DNA from: Streptomyces apocyni
GTDB taxonomy: Bacteria > Actinomycetota > Actinomycetes > Streptomycetales > Streptomycetaceae
Assembly (NCBI RefSeq): GCF_009739465.1
Contig: NZ_WHOM01000061.1
Span: 1 to 64,000, forward strand
Length of the DNA: 64,000 bases
Direction: 5' to 3'
The notes beneath the pieces are model-generated. The model saw nothing but the letters and a program-made list of their open reading frames with translations. It searched no databases and was not told the origin of the DNA. The position numbers and the translations under genes were made by a program. Shown here piece after piece: positions 1-7,979 of this stretch (within the stretch, counting starts at the first letter, position 1; every line of letters begins with the position of its first letter).

Positions 1-246
1 GGCGAAGTCCGCCAGGCCCTCGACCGTGACGACCTCGCGGCCCTCGGCCTGACCGGCCGCGACCAGACACGAACACACCGGCACACCGTCCAGACGCACC
101 GTGCACGAGCCGCACTCACCCTGCTCACAGGCGTTCTTCGAACCCGGCAGGCCCATCCGCTCACGCAGCACGTACAGCAGGGACTCGCCCTCCCACACAT
201 CGTCGGCTTCCTGCTTACGGCCATTGACCGTGAAATTGACGCGCAT
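1..246 (-). CDS. (2Fe-2S) subunit of a xanthine dehydrogenase-type hydroxylase, partial
   Basis: Only the first 82 codons are present; the gene runs off the left edge. The start ATG lies 2 nt after the stop of the upstream FAD subunit, so the two genes are an operon. The N-terminal domain is a plant-type ferredoxin fold with cluster cysteines at about 40, 45, 48 and 60 (pattern CEQGECGSC, then C60). In this family it passes electrons from the molybdopterin centre to the FAD subunit during purine or aldehyde oxidation. The usual length is 150-200 residues, and the missing half should carry the second (helical) 2Fe-2S domain. The molybdenum subunit is probably just outside the window. The exact substrate cannot be told from this fragment; the PucR regulator next door favours purines. 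Confidence 0.9.
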   Translation of the reverse strand, partial: MRVNFTVNGRKQEADDVWEGESLLYVLRERMGLPGSKNACEQGECGSCTVRLDGVPVCSCLVAAGQAEGREVVTVEGLADFA

Positions 247-248
247 GG

Positions 249-1148
249 TTACGCAGCTCCTTCGACAGCGCCGCGGCCATTGCCACCGCGGTAGGACTCC
301 CAGGTCCACATCAACGTCCGGCGGGCCATCACACCCACCGCGTGACGGCGGTAGCTGGCACTGCCCCGCACATCGTCGATCGGGTTACAGGCCCCGGACG
401 CCAGCTGGGCGAACTGCTTCGCGATGGACGGAGTGATGATCTTCCCGTTGTCCCAGAAGCCACCCTCCTCCAGCGCCGCGTTCAAAAACTCCTCCGCCGC
501 CGTCGCCCGCACCGGCGTCGGCGCCGCCGAACCGATCCCCGTACGCACCGAACGCGTCCGCGGATGCAGCGCCAGACCGAACGCGCACACCGCGATCACC
601 ATCGCGTTACGCGTACCGACCTTGGAGAACTGCTGCGGCCCATCCGCCCTCGGAATGTGCACAGCCTTGATCAGCTCGTCGGGCTCCAGCGCATTGCGCT
701 TCACACCCTTGTAGAAGTCATCGATCGCGATCAGCCGCGCACCACGCGCCTGCGACTCGACCTCCACATCGGCCCCCGACGCCAGCAGCGCCGGATGCGC
801 GTCACCCGCGGGCGAGGCACAGCCCAGGTTCCCGCCCACCCCGCCACGGTTACGGATCTGCGGAGACGCCACCGTGTGCGACGCCAGCGCCAGCCCCGGC
901 AGCTCAGAGCGCAGATTCTCCATGATCTTCGTGTACGGGACAGACGGCCCCAGCGCGACCTTCTCCTCGCCGACCGTCCACTCACCGAGCTCACTGATCC
1001 GGTTCAGGTCCAGCAGGTACTCAGGACGCCGATGATCAAAGTTGATCTCGACCATCACATCGGTGCCACCCGCAATCGGCACAGCCGTGGGATGCGCTGC
1101 CTTCACGGCAAGCGCCTCCTCCCAGCTGGCGGGGCGAAGGAAGTCCAT
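249..1148 (-). CDS. FAD-binding subunit of xanthine dehydrogenase family
   Basis: This 299-residue protein has the length expected of the medium (FAD) subunit of molybdenum hydroxylases. The FAD-binding signature PIAGGTDVMVEI lies at residues 24-35. The second flavin loop, GGVGGNLGCASPAGD, lies at 102-116, matching the family GGN motif. The C-terminal CO dehydrogenase flavoprotein domain follows, with GIGSAAPTPVRATAAEEFL. It should accept electrons from the 2Fe-2S subunit and deliver them to NAD or another acceptor in the cytoplasm. It is the first gene of the operon and is divergent from a PucR-type regulator across about 216 bp, which suggests control of purine catabolism. The substrate (xanthine or another purine) is inferred from that neighbour. 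Confidence 0.92.
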   Translation of the reverse strand: MDFLRPASWEEALAVKAAHPTAVPIAGGTDVMVEINFDHRRPEYLLDLNRISELGEWTVGEEKVALGPSVPYTKIMENLRSELPGLALASHTVASPQIRNRGGVGGNLGCASPAGDAHPALLASGADVEVESQARGARLIAIDDFYKGVKRNALEPDELIKAVHIPRADGPQQFSKVGTRNAMVIAVCAFGLALHPRTRSVRTGIGSAAPTPVRATAAEEFLNAALEEGGFWDNGKIITPSIAKQFAQLASGACNPIDDVRGSASYRRHAVGVMARRTLMWTWESYRGGNGRGAVEGAA

Positions 1149-1345
1149 GGATGGCTCTCTTCATTCGAGGTCGGGCAAGTCGGAGCAGGTCGTTCGTTCG
1201 AGCGTTTCGAGCCATCGGAGCCGCTGTCGCGGCTGGCTCGTTCATGTGCTGTTCACTCGGATTGCCGTAAGTACACCCGGCTGGCGCGCCCCGTGGTCAG
1301 TCACCGAAACCATGAAGGAGTTGGCTGGCCGTGGTGGTCGTCTTG

Positions 1346-1351
1346 TAGATT
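1346..1351 (+). promoter_or_regulatory. Possible -10 element of the PucR gene promoter
   Basis: TAGATT at 1346-1351 lies 19 nt downstream of TTGGCT (1321-1326), a plausible vegetative promoter spacing. A transcript from here would start close to 1358, leaving either a very short leader to the ATG at 1365 or about 90 nt to the ATG at 1449. This is a pattern match only. Confidence 0.3.
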
Positions 1352-1364
1352 CGTATGAAAGGCG

Positions 1365-3125
1365 ATGCTCAGTAACCCCACGGATGTCCTGGGGAAACCT
1401 GCTCCCCCTGACCAACCGCAAGAACGAGACAGATCGGCGGCGACACCCATGCGCCTGCGCGCACTGCTGGAAACCGACGCCCTGGGGCTGCGGCTGCTCG
1501 GCGGCGAAGACGAGCTCGACCGGACCGTACGCGGCGTCATGACCACGGACTTGAGGGACCCGAGTCGCTATCTGTCCGGCGGCGAGCTGGTCCTCACCGG
1601 GCTCGCCTGGCGGCGTGACGCGGCGGACTCGGAGCCGTTCGTCCGCATCCTGTCGGCGGCGGGAGTCGCGGGTCTCGCGGCGGGCGAGGCGGAACTCGGC
1701 GACATCCCCGACGATCTCGTCGACGCCTGCGTACGTCACCGACTGCCCCTTTTCGCCGTAAATGAGCGCGTGGCTTTTGCCACGATCACGGAGTATGTCG
1801 TACGGCAGGTCTCCGGCGAGCGGGCGGGTGACCTGGCCGCCGTGGTCGAGCGACACCGCCGGATGATGACCTCCGGGCCCGCCGGCGGCGGCCCCGATGT
1901 GGTGCTCGACCTGCTCGGCAGCGACCTGGACCTACGCGCCTGGGTGCTCTCCACGACGGGACGGCCGATCGCGGGCTCCAGCACGGCGGGGGCGCCGCTG
2001 CCCGCCGACGTGTGCGGCACGCTCGCCGCCGCGCACCTGGGCGCGGCCCGCACCGGGCGCCGTGGGCCGCACCGGGTGAACGCCAAGGGCGTCACGTACT
2101 CGCTCTTCCCGATCCGGACCAGCGGCCGTGGCGCCGCGTCCGCCTCGCGTGACGTCCGCGAGACCGTGTTGTCCGACTGGCTGCTCGCCGTCGAGGCGGA
2201 CGCCGGGGACTGGCCCGAGGAGCGGCTCGACCTGCTCCAGGGCGTCACCCAGCTGATCGCCGTCGAGCGGGACCGCCGGGACGCGGCCCGTACGGTGCGG
2301 CGTCGGCTCGCACAGGAGGTCCTGGAGCTGGTGCAGACGGGCGCCGCGCCCGCCGAGATCGCCGCCCGGTTGCGGGTCGCGGCCCCGGTGCTGCTGCCTG
2401 GCCTTGGCGCGGCCCCGCACTGGCAGGTGGTGGTCGCCCGCGTCGAGTGGGACGGCGGCGAGGTCGAGGGCGGCCCGGTCGCTCAGTCACTGCTGGAGGA
2501 GATCCTGGTCGACCCGCTGGCGTCGGGCCCCGAACCCTCGGACCGGATCGCGGTCGCGCATACCGGTGACGAGGCGATCGCCCTCGTACCGCTGCCCGCG
2601 GTGTCCGCCGAACACGACGGCTCCGAGTCCGGGCTGCTCGCCGACTCCCTGCTGGAAGCCGTTCGTACGCCGCTCACCGCGGGGCTCGCCGACGACGGGC
2701 GGCTCACCCTCGGCGTCAGCGCCACCGTGCACTCCGCGGAGGCGCTGCGCGGGGCGCTGGAGGAGGCCCGGCACGCCCGCCGGGTCGCGGCGGCCCGCCC
2801 GGGGCGGGTGTGCGCCGCCGGGCACCAGGAGCTGGCCTCGCACGTCCTGCTGCTGCCGTTCGTCCCCGACGACGTGCGCCGCGCCTTCACCGCGCGGCTG
2901 CTCGACCCGCTGCGCGACTACGACCAGCGCCATCGGGCCGAGCTGATCCCGACCCTGGAGGCCTTCCTGGACTGCGACGGCTCCTGGACCCGGTGCGCTT
3001 CACGGCTGCACCTGCATGTGAACACGCTGCGCTACCGGGTCGGGCGGATCGAGCAGCTCACCGGGCGCGACCTGTCCCGCCTGGAGGACAAGCTGGACTT
3101 CTTCCTGGCGCTGCGCATGAGCTGA
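1365..3125 (+). CDS. PucR family transcriptional regulator
   Basis: 586 residues from the first ATG. An alternative ATG at 1449 (558 residues) begins exactly where the PucR N-terminal domain begins (MRLRALLETDALGLRLL), so the first 28 residues may not be translated. The N-terminal PucR domain covers about residues 29-150, followed by a long GGDEF-like central region. The C-terminal PucR helix-turn-helix is at about 531-575 (DCDGSWTRCASRLHLHVNTLRYRVGRI, shown as key positions W, N, L, R). PucR proteins control purine degradation and related nitrogen catabolism. This gene is divergent from two xanthine dehydrogenase-type subunits, so control of that operon is the natural inference. No operator could be identified with confidence in the 216-bp spacer. 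Confidence 0.9.
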   Translation: MLSNPTDVLGKPAPPDQPQERDRSAATPMRLRALLETDALGLRLLGGEDELDRTVRGVMTTDLRDPSRYLSGGELVLTGLAWRRDAADSEPFVRILSAAGVAGLAAGEAELGDIPDDLVDACVRHRLPLFAVNERVAFATITEYVVRQVSGERAGDLAAVVERHRRMMTSGPAGGGPDVVLDLLGSDLDLRAWVLSTTGRPIAGSSTAGAPLPADVCGTLAAAHLGAARTGRRGPHRVNAKGVTYSLFPIRTSGRGAASASRDVRETVLSDWLLAVEADAGDWPEERLDLLQGVTQLIAVERDRRDAARTVRRRLAQEVLELVQTGAAPAEIAARLRVAAPVLLPGLGAAPHWQVVVARVEWDGGEVEGGPVAQSLLEEILVDPLASGPEPSDRIAVAHTGDEAIALVPLPAVSAEHDGSESGLLADSLLEAVRTPLTAGLADDGRLTLGVSATVHSAEALRGALEEARHARRVAAARPGRVCAAGHQELASHVLLLPFVPDDVRRAFTARLLDPLRDYDQRHRAELIPTLEAFLDCDGSWTRCASRLHLHVNTLRYRVGRIEQLTGRDLSRLEDKLDFFLALRMS

Positions 3126-3147
3126 TCGCGAGCTGGCGTCCTAGATC

Positions 3148-3161
3148 GTGAAATCTTTCAC
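3148..3161. promoter_or_regulatory. Short inverted repeat, possible operator
   Basis: GTGAAA-TC-TTTCAC is a 6-bp inverted repeat about 80 nt before the TPR-like gene at 3240 and just after the PucR stop codon. The short spacer makes it look like a dimeric protein-binding site rather than a terminator. No cognate regulator can be named. Confidence 0.3.
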
Positions 3162-3239
3162 CCGTCCCCTTGGCGGGCCGCGCCAATTCATGCTGAGATG
3201 CGGGCCACAGCTCAATGACGCGCTCCCGGGGAGGGGACT

Positions 3240-4043
3240 GTGGCGGATACCGCCATGTCTGGTTCTGTGTCAGATGCTCTGTCTTCCAAGACGACCGCAC
3301 TCCAGACGGCGGTATGGCGACTGCGTTCGCGCGGCTGCTGGACCGACGCGGCCGCCCTCATCGAGGACGACCCGAGACCTGGTACGGCCCTGCAACGGGC
3401 CTCGCTCCTCGTCGAACGCTGCCTGTTCACCGAGCGGGGCTGGAGCGAGGCCGAGGACGCGCTGCGTACCGCCGAGGCGCTCGCCCAGAGCGACGACGAA
3501 CGCGGGTCCGCGGCCTGCGAGCGCGGCCAGCTCGCGTACGCCTCCACCGTGCTGGGCGTACACGACCGGGCCGACGAGGCGCGGGCGGCCCTGGGGCGCG
3601 GGGCGGCCTTGCTCTCGCCCCACGCGGCGGGGCGCCCCCTGCTCGACTTCCGACGCGGACTCGTCGCCGAGCACATCGCCGACTCACCGCAGTCCGCGCT
3701 CGCCGCGTACCGCCGCGCCCACGCGGGCGCCACGGCCCGTGGCGACCTGCTGCTGCTCTCCTTCACCTGGCGCCACCTCGCCGGACTCGCGCTCCGCGAC
3801 GGCGAGCTGACCGAGGCACGCCACGGCTTCGCCGAATCGCTCCGGCTGCGCGAGGAGTTGGGGTACCTGGTGGGTACGGCTCCGGCACTGGCCGCGCTCG
3901 CGGAGGCGGAGACCGGGGCGGACGCGGTGCGGCTGAGGGCGGAGGCGGCGCGCCTGTTCCGCCTCCTCGGCGGCGTCCCCACCTGGCTGGCGGGGCAGTT
4001 GTCGCCACCTGCGCTGGAGGGTGAGCTCGGGTCAGAGATATAG
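3240..4043 (+). CDS. Tetratricopeptide-like helical repeat protein
   Basis: 267 residues starting at GTG, chosen because a strong ribosome binding site (GGGGAGGGG) ends a few bases upstream. The protein is almost entirely Ala/Leu/Arg/Glu-rich helices. Repeated pairs such as GWSEAEDALRTAEALAQS, and further on RHGFAESLRLREELGY, have the spacing of tetratricopeptide repeats. No catalytic motif, signal peptide or membrane segment is visible. TPR proteins are scaffolds for protein-protein contact; the partner here is unknown. The gene is monocistronic and its stop codon is followed at once by a composite palindromic element shared with the convergent GntR gene. Confidence 0.75.
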   Translation: MADTAMSGSVSDALSSKTTALQTAVWRLRSRGCWTDAAALIEDDPRPGTALQRASLLVERCLFTERGWSEAEDALRTAEALAQSDDERGSAACERGQLAYASTVLGVHDRADEARAALGRGAALLSPHAAGRPLLDFRRGLVAEHIADSPQSALAAYRRAHAGATARGDLLLLSFTWRHLAGLALRDGELTEARHGFAESLRLREELGYLVGTAPALAALAEAETGADAVRLRAEAARLFRLLGGVPTWLAGQLSPPALEGELGSEI

Positions 4044-4212
4044 CCCCCACCCCGCCCCTTCCCGTAACTGGGGCTCCGCCCCAGACCCCGTTTGTCCGCA
4101 AGCGCCGGACGGGCTGAAGACTTCAGCCCGTCCGGCGCTTGAGGACGAGCCCGAAGGGCGATCCGGGGGCCTGGGGGCTTGCCCCCAGTTTCGGGAAGGG
4201 GCGGGGTAGGGG
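4044..4212. repeat. Composite three-hairpin palindromic element (bidirectional terminator-like)
   Basis: This 169-bp element is symmetrical at two levels. The outer arms 4044-4064 and 4192-4212 match at 20 of 21 positions as inverted repeats and extend a few bases inward. The core is a perfect 21-bp inverted repeat, 4099-4119 against 4121-4141, around a single central base. Between core and outer arms, each side has its own small hairpin (about 4069-4083 and 4171-4188). It begins right after the stop codon of the TPR gene and ends 25 nt before the stop of the convergent GntR gene, so it could terminate both transcripts. I recognise the core sequence as common between genes in Streptomyces genomes; that is recollection, not a search. 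Confidence 0.85.
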
Positions 4213-4237
4213 AGAGAAAAAGTCGGACGGCCCCGCG

Positions 4238-5053
4238 TCAGGAGCTCGCGCCCCTGAAGTGGGCGTGCATCAAGGGCTGGACGGCCTCCAGGTCCTGGTT
4301 GGTCAGGGCCTCCAGGAGCGTCGTGTGCTGCGCCGCGTTCACGACGAGGTCCGCGCGGCGGGTCAGCGGCCCCCGGGCGAGCGGCCACTGCGCGCGCCGG
4401 TGGAGGTCGTCCGAGATCAGCACCAGCTGCTGGTTGCCCGAGAGGGCGAGCAGCGCCCGGTGGAAGGCGCGGTCGGCGTCCCCGTATGACGCCACGTCGC
4501 CCCGCGCCGCCGCGCCCGCCGCCGCCTCGGCCAGGGGCCAGAGTTCGGCCCAGCGCTCGGACGGCAGCGTCCGGGCCAGGCGGAGGACGACCGGGACTTC
4601 CAGCAGGGCCCGGACCTCGGCGAGTTCGGCCGCCTCACGGGGGGTGCGCTCGGCGACCCGGAAGCCGCGGTTCGGGATGACCTCGACCGCGCCCTCGTGG
4701 GCGAGCTGCTGCATGGCCTCGCGGACCGGCGTCGCGGAGACCCCGAAGCGCTCCCCGAGCACAGGCGCCGAGTAGACCTCGCCGGGCACCAGCTCGCCGC
4801 CGACGAGGGCGGCGCGCAGGGCGTCGAGGATCTGCCCCCGTACGGAGTGCCGCACGGGGAGCACGGGGGCCGGGGGCTCGCTGTGGGTGTGCTCGCCACG
4901 GGCAGCGGCCTGCTGCTCGGCGCCCTGCTGCTCAGGGAGGGCCGCCCGGGCCGTGGCGATCCGCCGCGCCGCGACGGCGGGGCCCTCACCCGTCCTGGGC
5001 CGCTCCACCCGCTCCGCGCACTCCCGCTGCTCCCACTGCTCCGATTGCTCCAC
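4238..5053 (-). CDS. GntR family (FadR/FCD type) transcriptional regulator
   Basis: 271 residues. The GTG at 5053 is preceded by a near-ideal AGGAGGAAG with 6-nt spacing, so longer readings that run into the divergent gene are rejected. Residues 1-65 are a Glu/Arg/Ala-rich low-complexity lead. The winged helix-turn-helix follows at about 70-135, with the GntR signature LGERFGVSATPVREAMQQL. The C-terminal half, about 140-265, is an all-helical FCD ligand domain with AFHRALLALSGN and a late histidine, as in metal- and ligand-binding FadR relatives. It is divergent from a FhuF-like iron reductase across about 160 bp. Whether it regulates that gene is unknown. The ligand is not predictable from the sequence. 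Confidence 0.9.
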   Translation of the reverse strand: MEQSEQWEQRECAERVERPRTGEGPAVAARRIATARAALPEQQGAEQQAAARGEHTHSEPPAPVLPVRHSVRGQILDALRAALVGGELVPGEVYSAPVLGERFGVSATPVREAMQQLAHEGAVEVIPNRGFRVAERTPREAAELAEVRALLEVPVVLRLARTLPSERWAELWPLAEAAAGAAARGDVASYGDADRAFHRALLALSGNQQLVLISDDLHRRAQWPLARGPLTRRADLVVNAAQHTTLLEALTNQDLEAVQPLMHAHFRGASS

Positions 5054-5168
5054 TCGGGTCTTCCTCCTGGCCCTCTGGCGGCCCCGCGCGCGGTACGGCT
5101 CAGGCGTCCAGGGTCCGAGCAGCACCATAGGCGGGTGGGGCGCGAGTTCAAACATCCGAAGCTTCGGG

Positions 5169-5187
5169 TAAGGTAAGGCTAACCTGC
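5169..5187. promoter_or_regulatory. Iron box (DmdR/IdeR/DtxR-type operator)
   Basis: TAAGGTAAGGCTAACCTGC matches the actinobacterial iron-box consensus TTAGGTTAGGCTAACCTAA at 15 of 19 positions and is palindromic in its centre. It lies 28-46 nt upstream of the ATG of the FhuF-like gene, the position expected for repression when iron is plentiful. Confidence 0.8.
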
Positions 5188-5214
5188 TAACGATCGCGAT
5201 TCGGTGGTCCCCGC

Positions 5215-6078
5215 ATGTCAGTTCCCGCCCTGCTCCCAGGCGCCGACCGCGCGGCCTCCTCGGCTGTCGGGGAAGCGTACGCACGCCTGGCCGAGGCTTT
5301 CCCCGGCCTGCGGATCGAGGAACTCGACGCGTCGGAGCCAGCCCCGCAGGGCGGCGGCTGGGTCGGGGCCGCGCAGCTCGCGGAAGGTGGGGCCGCCCTG
5401 GACGCCTTCCTGGCCTGGGACAACGCACAGGTCCTGCGTGACTACGGTCAGCAGGCCAGGCCGGACGTCATCGCCAGCTTCGGGCTGCATCGCTACGCCT
5501 GGCCCGCCTGCCTGCTGATCACCGTCCCGTGGTTCACTCACCGCCGGGTGCCACGCATCCCGGTGGGCAACGTCACCTTCCAGCGCACCCTGGGCCGGAT
5601 GGCGGTCCGCGTCGAGGACTTCGCGTGTCTGCCGGACGATCCGGCCGCCGCACTCCCGGGCGCGCGGGTCGTGCCCGACGAGGAGGCGCTGCGCGCTGAG
5701 CTGCGCCAGGCGGTGGCCGAGCATCTGGAGCCGGTGCTGCTCGGCTTCGGGCCGCGGATGCGGCGTGGACGGCGCGCGCTGTGGGGTACGGCCACGGACG
5801 AGATCGTCGAGAGCCTCTGGTACATCGCCCATCTGATGGGCGAGGAGCAGCGTGCCATGACGGAGCTGGAGCTCCTGTTGCCCGGTACGACGAAGCCGTA
5901 CGTCGGCGCCGCGGCGTTCCGCGAACTGACCGGGCCCAGCGGCGAGAAGCTGCCGACCCGGGACCGGGCCAGCTGCTGCCTCTTCTACACGCTGCGTCCC
6001 GAGGACACCTGTGTGACCTGCCCGCGTACCTGCGACGCGGATCGCATTGAGCGACTGACCGCAAACGCATCGCGCTGA
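5215..6078 (+). CDS. FhuF-like (2Fe-2S) ferric-siderophore reductase
   Basis: 287 residues. The C-terminus has the FhuF signature of four cysteines: C254, C255, C266 and C269 (CC-x10-CxxC), which ligate a 2Fe-2S cluster; an extra C273 follows. The N-terminal part matches the IucA/IucC-FhuF-like region (FASFGLHRYAWPACLLITVPWF). Such proteins reduce ferric siderophores in the cytoplasm and release Fe(II). The iron box just upstream supports a role in iron supply and predicts induction during iron starvation. The gene stands alone, with no siderophore transporter beside it, so the cognate siderophore is not known. It could also be called a (2Fe-2S)-binding protein of the iron reductase family. 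Confidence 0.87.
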   Translation: MSVPALLPGADRAASSAVGEAYARLAEAFPGLRIEELDASEPAPQGGGWVGAAQLAEGGAALDAFLAWDNAQVLRDYGQQARPDVIASFGLHRYAWPACLLITVPWFTHRRVPRIPVGNVTFQRTLGRMAVRVEDFACLPDDPAAALPGARVVPDEEALRAELRQAVAEHLEPVLLGFGPRMRRGRRALWGTATDEIVESLWYIAHLMGEEQRAMTELELLLPGTTKPYVGAAAFRELTGPSGEKLPTRDRASCCLFYTLRPEDTCVTCPRTCDADRIERLTANASR

Positions 6079-6265
6079 ACCACCCACACGGGTGCGATTA
6101 ATCGAACTCAACTATCGCCGCACGTAAACGAGTTCGACCCGACACGCGCTATCCGGAGCCCCCTGCACCACCTTGGCGTCCTGTTGCCTCGAAACACCCT
6201 GAAGGCCCTGGGGATTAAGCCAATATGGCGCCCGAAACGCCTTCATGCGATGCAAGGGACCCCAG

Positions 6266-7318
6266 ATGAGAATGACCGACATATCGCTGGACTGGCTGCT
6301 TCCGGGCTCCGTGATGCTCCTGGGCGTGCTGGTGGCGGTGACGGTGATCGCGCGAGGCAAGCGCGCCGGGGGCAAGGCGGCGGATGACTCCTGGGAGCGG
6401 AGCGAGGAGCGCCGCAGACGCAAGGAAGCGATCTACGGGACCGCCTCCTATGTGCTGTTGTTCTGCTGCGCCGCGGTGGCCGCCGCGCTCTCCTTCCACG
6501 GACTGGTCGGATTCGGACGGCAGAACCTCAACCTCTCCGGCGGCTGGGAGTACCTCGTCCCGTTCGGCCTGGACGGCGCGGCCATGTTCTGCTCGGTGCT
6601 CGCGGTGCGGGAGGCCAGTCACGGTGACGCGGCGCTCGGCTCACGGCTGCTGGTGTGGACGTTCGCCGGCGCGGCCGCCTGGTTCAACTGGGTGCACGCT
6701 CCCCGGGGGCTCGGCCACGCGGGCGCCCCGCAGTTCTTCGCCGGGATGTCGCTGTCGGCCGCGGTGCTCTTCGACCGCGCGCTGAAGCAGACCCGTCGCG
6801 CGGCCCTGCGTGAACAGGGCCTGGTGCCACGGCCGTTGCCGCAGATCCGGATCGTACGGTGGCTTCGGGCGCCCCGGGAGACCTTCGCCGCCTGGTCGCT
6901 GATGCTCCTGGAGAACGTACGGACGCTGGACGACGCCGTTGACGACGTGCGCGAGGACCGCAGGCAGAAGGAGCAGGAACGCCAGCGCAGGCGCGAGCAC
7001 GAGAAGCTGGAGCGGGCGCACCTCAAGGCGGTCAGCCGGGGGCACCGCTCCTGGAACGGCGGCCAGCGCGCCCGCCCGGCGGGCCGCATCGAGGTCCCCG
7101 CGGTGACGTCGGGGAACGCCACGGGCCAGGTCGGCTCGGACCCCGCGATATCGGGTCCCGAGCAGCTGCCCGTACGCGGCCGTCCATCCCTCAAGCCCGT
7201 GACCGGAGTTGACCCTCCCGTCACGGTAGACCTCACCGCGGAGGACGACACGCAGACCCTGCCCCGGCTCGACTCCCTGGAGCAGAAGCTCAAGGACCTG
7301 GAGCAGCAGTTCGGCTGA
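6266..7318 (+). CDS. DUF2637 domain membrane protein
   Basis: 350 residues from the ATG at 6266, which has AAGGGA 6 nt upstream; an in-frame ATG at 6245 lacks this. The N-terminal half is a DUF2637 domain with about five hydrophobic segments, at about 8-27, 50-75, 85-105, 115-135 and 140-160. The signature FGLDGAAMFCSVLAVREAS lies within it. The C-terminal half is charged and hydrophilic, with an Arg/Glu-rich coiled-coil-like stretch (about 225-260) and a final heptad-like segment LDSLEQKLKDLEQQF. DUF2637 is related to actinomycete plasmid-spread (Spd) proteins. No enzymatic function is evident. It is convergent with the anti-sigma-type ATPase gene. Confidence 0.82.
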   Translation: MRMTDISLDWLLPGSVMLLGVLVAVTVIARGKRAGGKAADDSWERSEERRRRKEAIYGTASYVLLFCCAAVAAALSFHGLVGFGRQNLNLSGGWEYLVPFGLDGAAMFCSVLAVREASHGDAALGSRLLVWTFAGAAAWFNWVHAPRGLGHAGAPQFFAGMSLSAAVLFDRALKQTRRAALREQGLVPRPLPQIRIVRWLRAPRETFAAWSLMLLENVRTLDDAVDDVREDRRQKEQERQRRREHEKLERAHLKAVSRGHRSWNGGQRARPAGRIEVPAVTSGNATGQVGSDPAISGPEQLPVRGRPSLKPVTGVDPPVTVDLTAEDDTQTLPRLDSLEQKLKDLEQQFG

Positions 7319-7367
7319 TCCCTGGGGCGTACGGGCGACGGGCTGGGCGGGGGCATCCGAGGGGCTC

Positions 7368-7814
7368 TCAGATGGTTCCCCCGTCCAGCTCGAACCACAC
7401 CGCCTTCCCCACTCCATGGACGCGGACACCCCAGGCGTCCGCGAGTGACTGGACCAGGATCAGGCCTCTGCCGTGCGTACTGTCGTCGGCGTTCGGTACC
7501 CGCAGCCTTGGCCGTCGTCCTACGAAGTCCCTTACCTCCACCCGCAGTCCGCGCGGGCCGAGGGTCGCGGTCAGTACCGCGTCGTCATCGGTGTGCACCA
7601 GGGCGTTGGTGACGATCTCGCTGGTGAGCAGCTCCGCGACATCCGATCCGCCCGGCTTCCCCCAGTGCCGCAGCAACTCGCGCACGGCGCGCCGCACCTC
7701 GGAAACCGCCCGTAAGTCGGACCGCCCCAGGGTGCACCGGAGTTGGGCCAGATCGTCTTCGGCCGTGGCGCTCTCGGCCACCCCTGCCACCCCTTGTTGT
7801 GCCTGCCTCGTCAT
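7368..7814 (-). CDS. RsbW-like ATP-binding protein (HATPase_c anti-sigma type)
   Basis: 148 residues from the ATG at 7814, preceded by GGGGA; a longer in-frame reading to 7913 lacks a good ribosome binding site. It is a stand-alone GHKL ATPase domain. The N box is ELLTSEIVTNALVHT and the glycine-rich lid is HGRGLILVQSLADAWGV. No sensor or dimerisation domain is present. Streptomyces has dozens of such serine kinases, which partner anti-sigma-factor antagonists or PP2C phosphatases. A PP2C-like gene lies two genes upstream in the same direction (9793), which makes a functional link possible but unproven. Confidence 0.88.
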   Translation of the reverse strand: MTRQAQQGVAGVAESATAEDDLAQLRCTLGRSDLRAVSEVRRAVRELLRHWGKPGGSDVAELLTSEIVTNALVHTDDDAVLTATLGPRGLRVEVRDFVGRRPRLRVPNADDSTHGRGLILVQSLADAWGVRVHGVGKAVWFELDGGTI

Positions 7815-7979
7815 GGTCCCCGCCCGCACGCTGTGGTCGACTTCCTTCGTGTGCCTGCTTCGGTCAGGTCGAACATGCTCACGGGATGCATGCCCTGACG
7901 TGGATCGTGACATTCATGTCCATTCTTCAACCACCAGATCGTCAGGCTCAGAACGACTCAGAACGGCTCACCGCGACGC

